DNA of 64,000 bases from Parvibaculum sp. (GTDB taxonomy: Bacteria; Pseudomonadota; Alphaproteobacteria; Parvibaculales; Parvibaculaceae). A program made the position numbers and the translations under genes. Below are positions 63,902-64,000 of this stretch, piece by piece. The notes beneath the pieces are model-generated. The model did no database searches. It was not told the origin of the DNA and saw only the letters and a program-made list of their open reading frames with translations. The stretch covers positions 119,463 to 183,462 of the forward strand of contig NZNS01000002.1 of the NCBI GenBank assembly GCA_002694985.1, read 5' to 3'. Positions within the stretch are counted from its first letter, which is position 1, and every line of letters begins with the position of its first letter.

Positions 63902-64000
63902 TGGTCTGCCCCCTGAAAAGTGGTCCTCCCTGAAGTAGGCTATTGAGCCATTGGAGAGGACGTTGGAATGCCCCAGAAGAAGCATAAGCCCGAAGAGATC
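63902..64000. mobile_element. Left end of an IS3-family element inserted in trbE
   Basis: From TGGTCTGCCCCCTGAAAAGT onward the sequence is no longer trbE. The CTGAAAAGTGGTCC end motif followed 66 bases later by a transposase orfA start is the usual layout of IS3-family ends. The rest lies beyond the window, so group, length and target duplication cannot be seen. Confidence 0.75.
63968..64000 (+). CDS. IS3-family transposase OrfA, N-terminal 11 codons
   Basis: MPQKKHKPEEI, preceded by GGAGAGGACGTTGGA, is a familiar opening of IS3-family OrfA proteins, whose HTH domain would follow beyond the window. Only eleven codons are present, so the call rests on this start, the IS-end motif upstream and the disruption of trbE. 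Confidence 0.7.
   Translation, partial: MPQKKHKPEEI

Noticed and set aside
1..64000. tRNA, rRNA or CRISPR arrays
   Set aside because: No clover-leaf, ribosomal or regularly spaced repeat pattern was seen on either strand.

Overview
This window looks like part of a conjugative plasmid or integrative conjugative element of a high-GC alphaproteobacterium, most likely Rhizobiales. The evidence is the gene set: a pTi/rhizobial-type transfer region (traC-traD-traG diverging from traA-traF-traB-traH across an oriT), a traR/traM quorum-sensing pair, a trb type IV secretion operon, and the block of conserved unknown genes usual in rhizobial mobile elements. There is no rRNA, tRNA or CRISPR array, and no repABC or integrase is visible, so plasmid and ICE cannot be told apart here.

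Layout. (1) 1-16.5 kb, plus strand: an establishment/maintenance block. It holds a toprim-type protein end, conserved unknowns, a 1700-residue DNA methylase-helicase, a ParB-like protein, an ArdC-type antirestriction protein overlapping a PAPS-reductase-like PP-loop protein, a RelB/ParE toxin-antitoxin pair and DUF736. Many of these genes sit behind long GC-rich hairpin leaders, and two leaders share an exact 81-bp repeat. (2) 16.5-17.8 kb, minus strand: a WGR protein, a frameshifted thermonuclease and a small unknown. (3) 17.8-26.1 kb: the DNA-processing tra genes and oriT. (4) 26.1-29.8 kb: a decayed methyltransferase, traM, traR, an NAD(P)-binding protein with its TetR regulator, and degraded sequence.

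(5) 29.8-55.9 kb: cargo lying between tra and trb. It contains a YhiI-RbbA-YhhJ-like ABC exporter; a phasin diverging from tetR-phaC-(maoC-pta)-ackA-fabI; small stress-type membrane proteins; a phosphoketolase; a copper-type P-ATPase; and a second TetR-HlyD-ABC exporter resembling E. coli CecR-YbhGFSR, interrupted by an IS110-family element. Read together, phosphoketolase makes acetyl-phosphate, which Pta converts to acetyl-CoA or AckA to acetate plus ATP, while PhaC and phasin serve polyhydroxyalkanoate storage. FNR/FixK-like boxes lie in the phasin/tetR-phaC divergent region and upstream of the copper ATPase, so I infer an oxygen-responsive carbon and redox island.

(6) 56.1-64 kb, minus strand: trbE-J-K-L-F-G-H-I. 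The 5' end of trbE is cut by an IS3-family element whose orfA starts at the right edge. With frameshifts in the thermonuclease, a lipoprotein hydrolase and probably one conserved unknown, this suggests an element whose transfer functions are eroding while its cargo stays intact.
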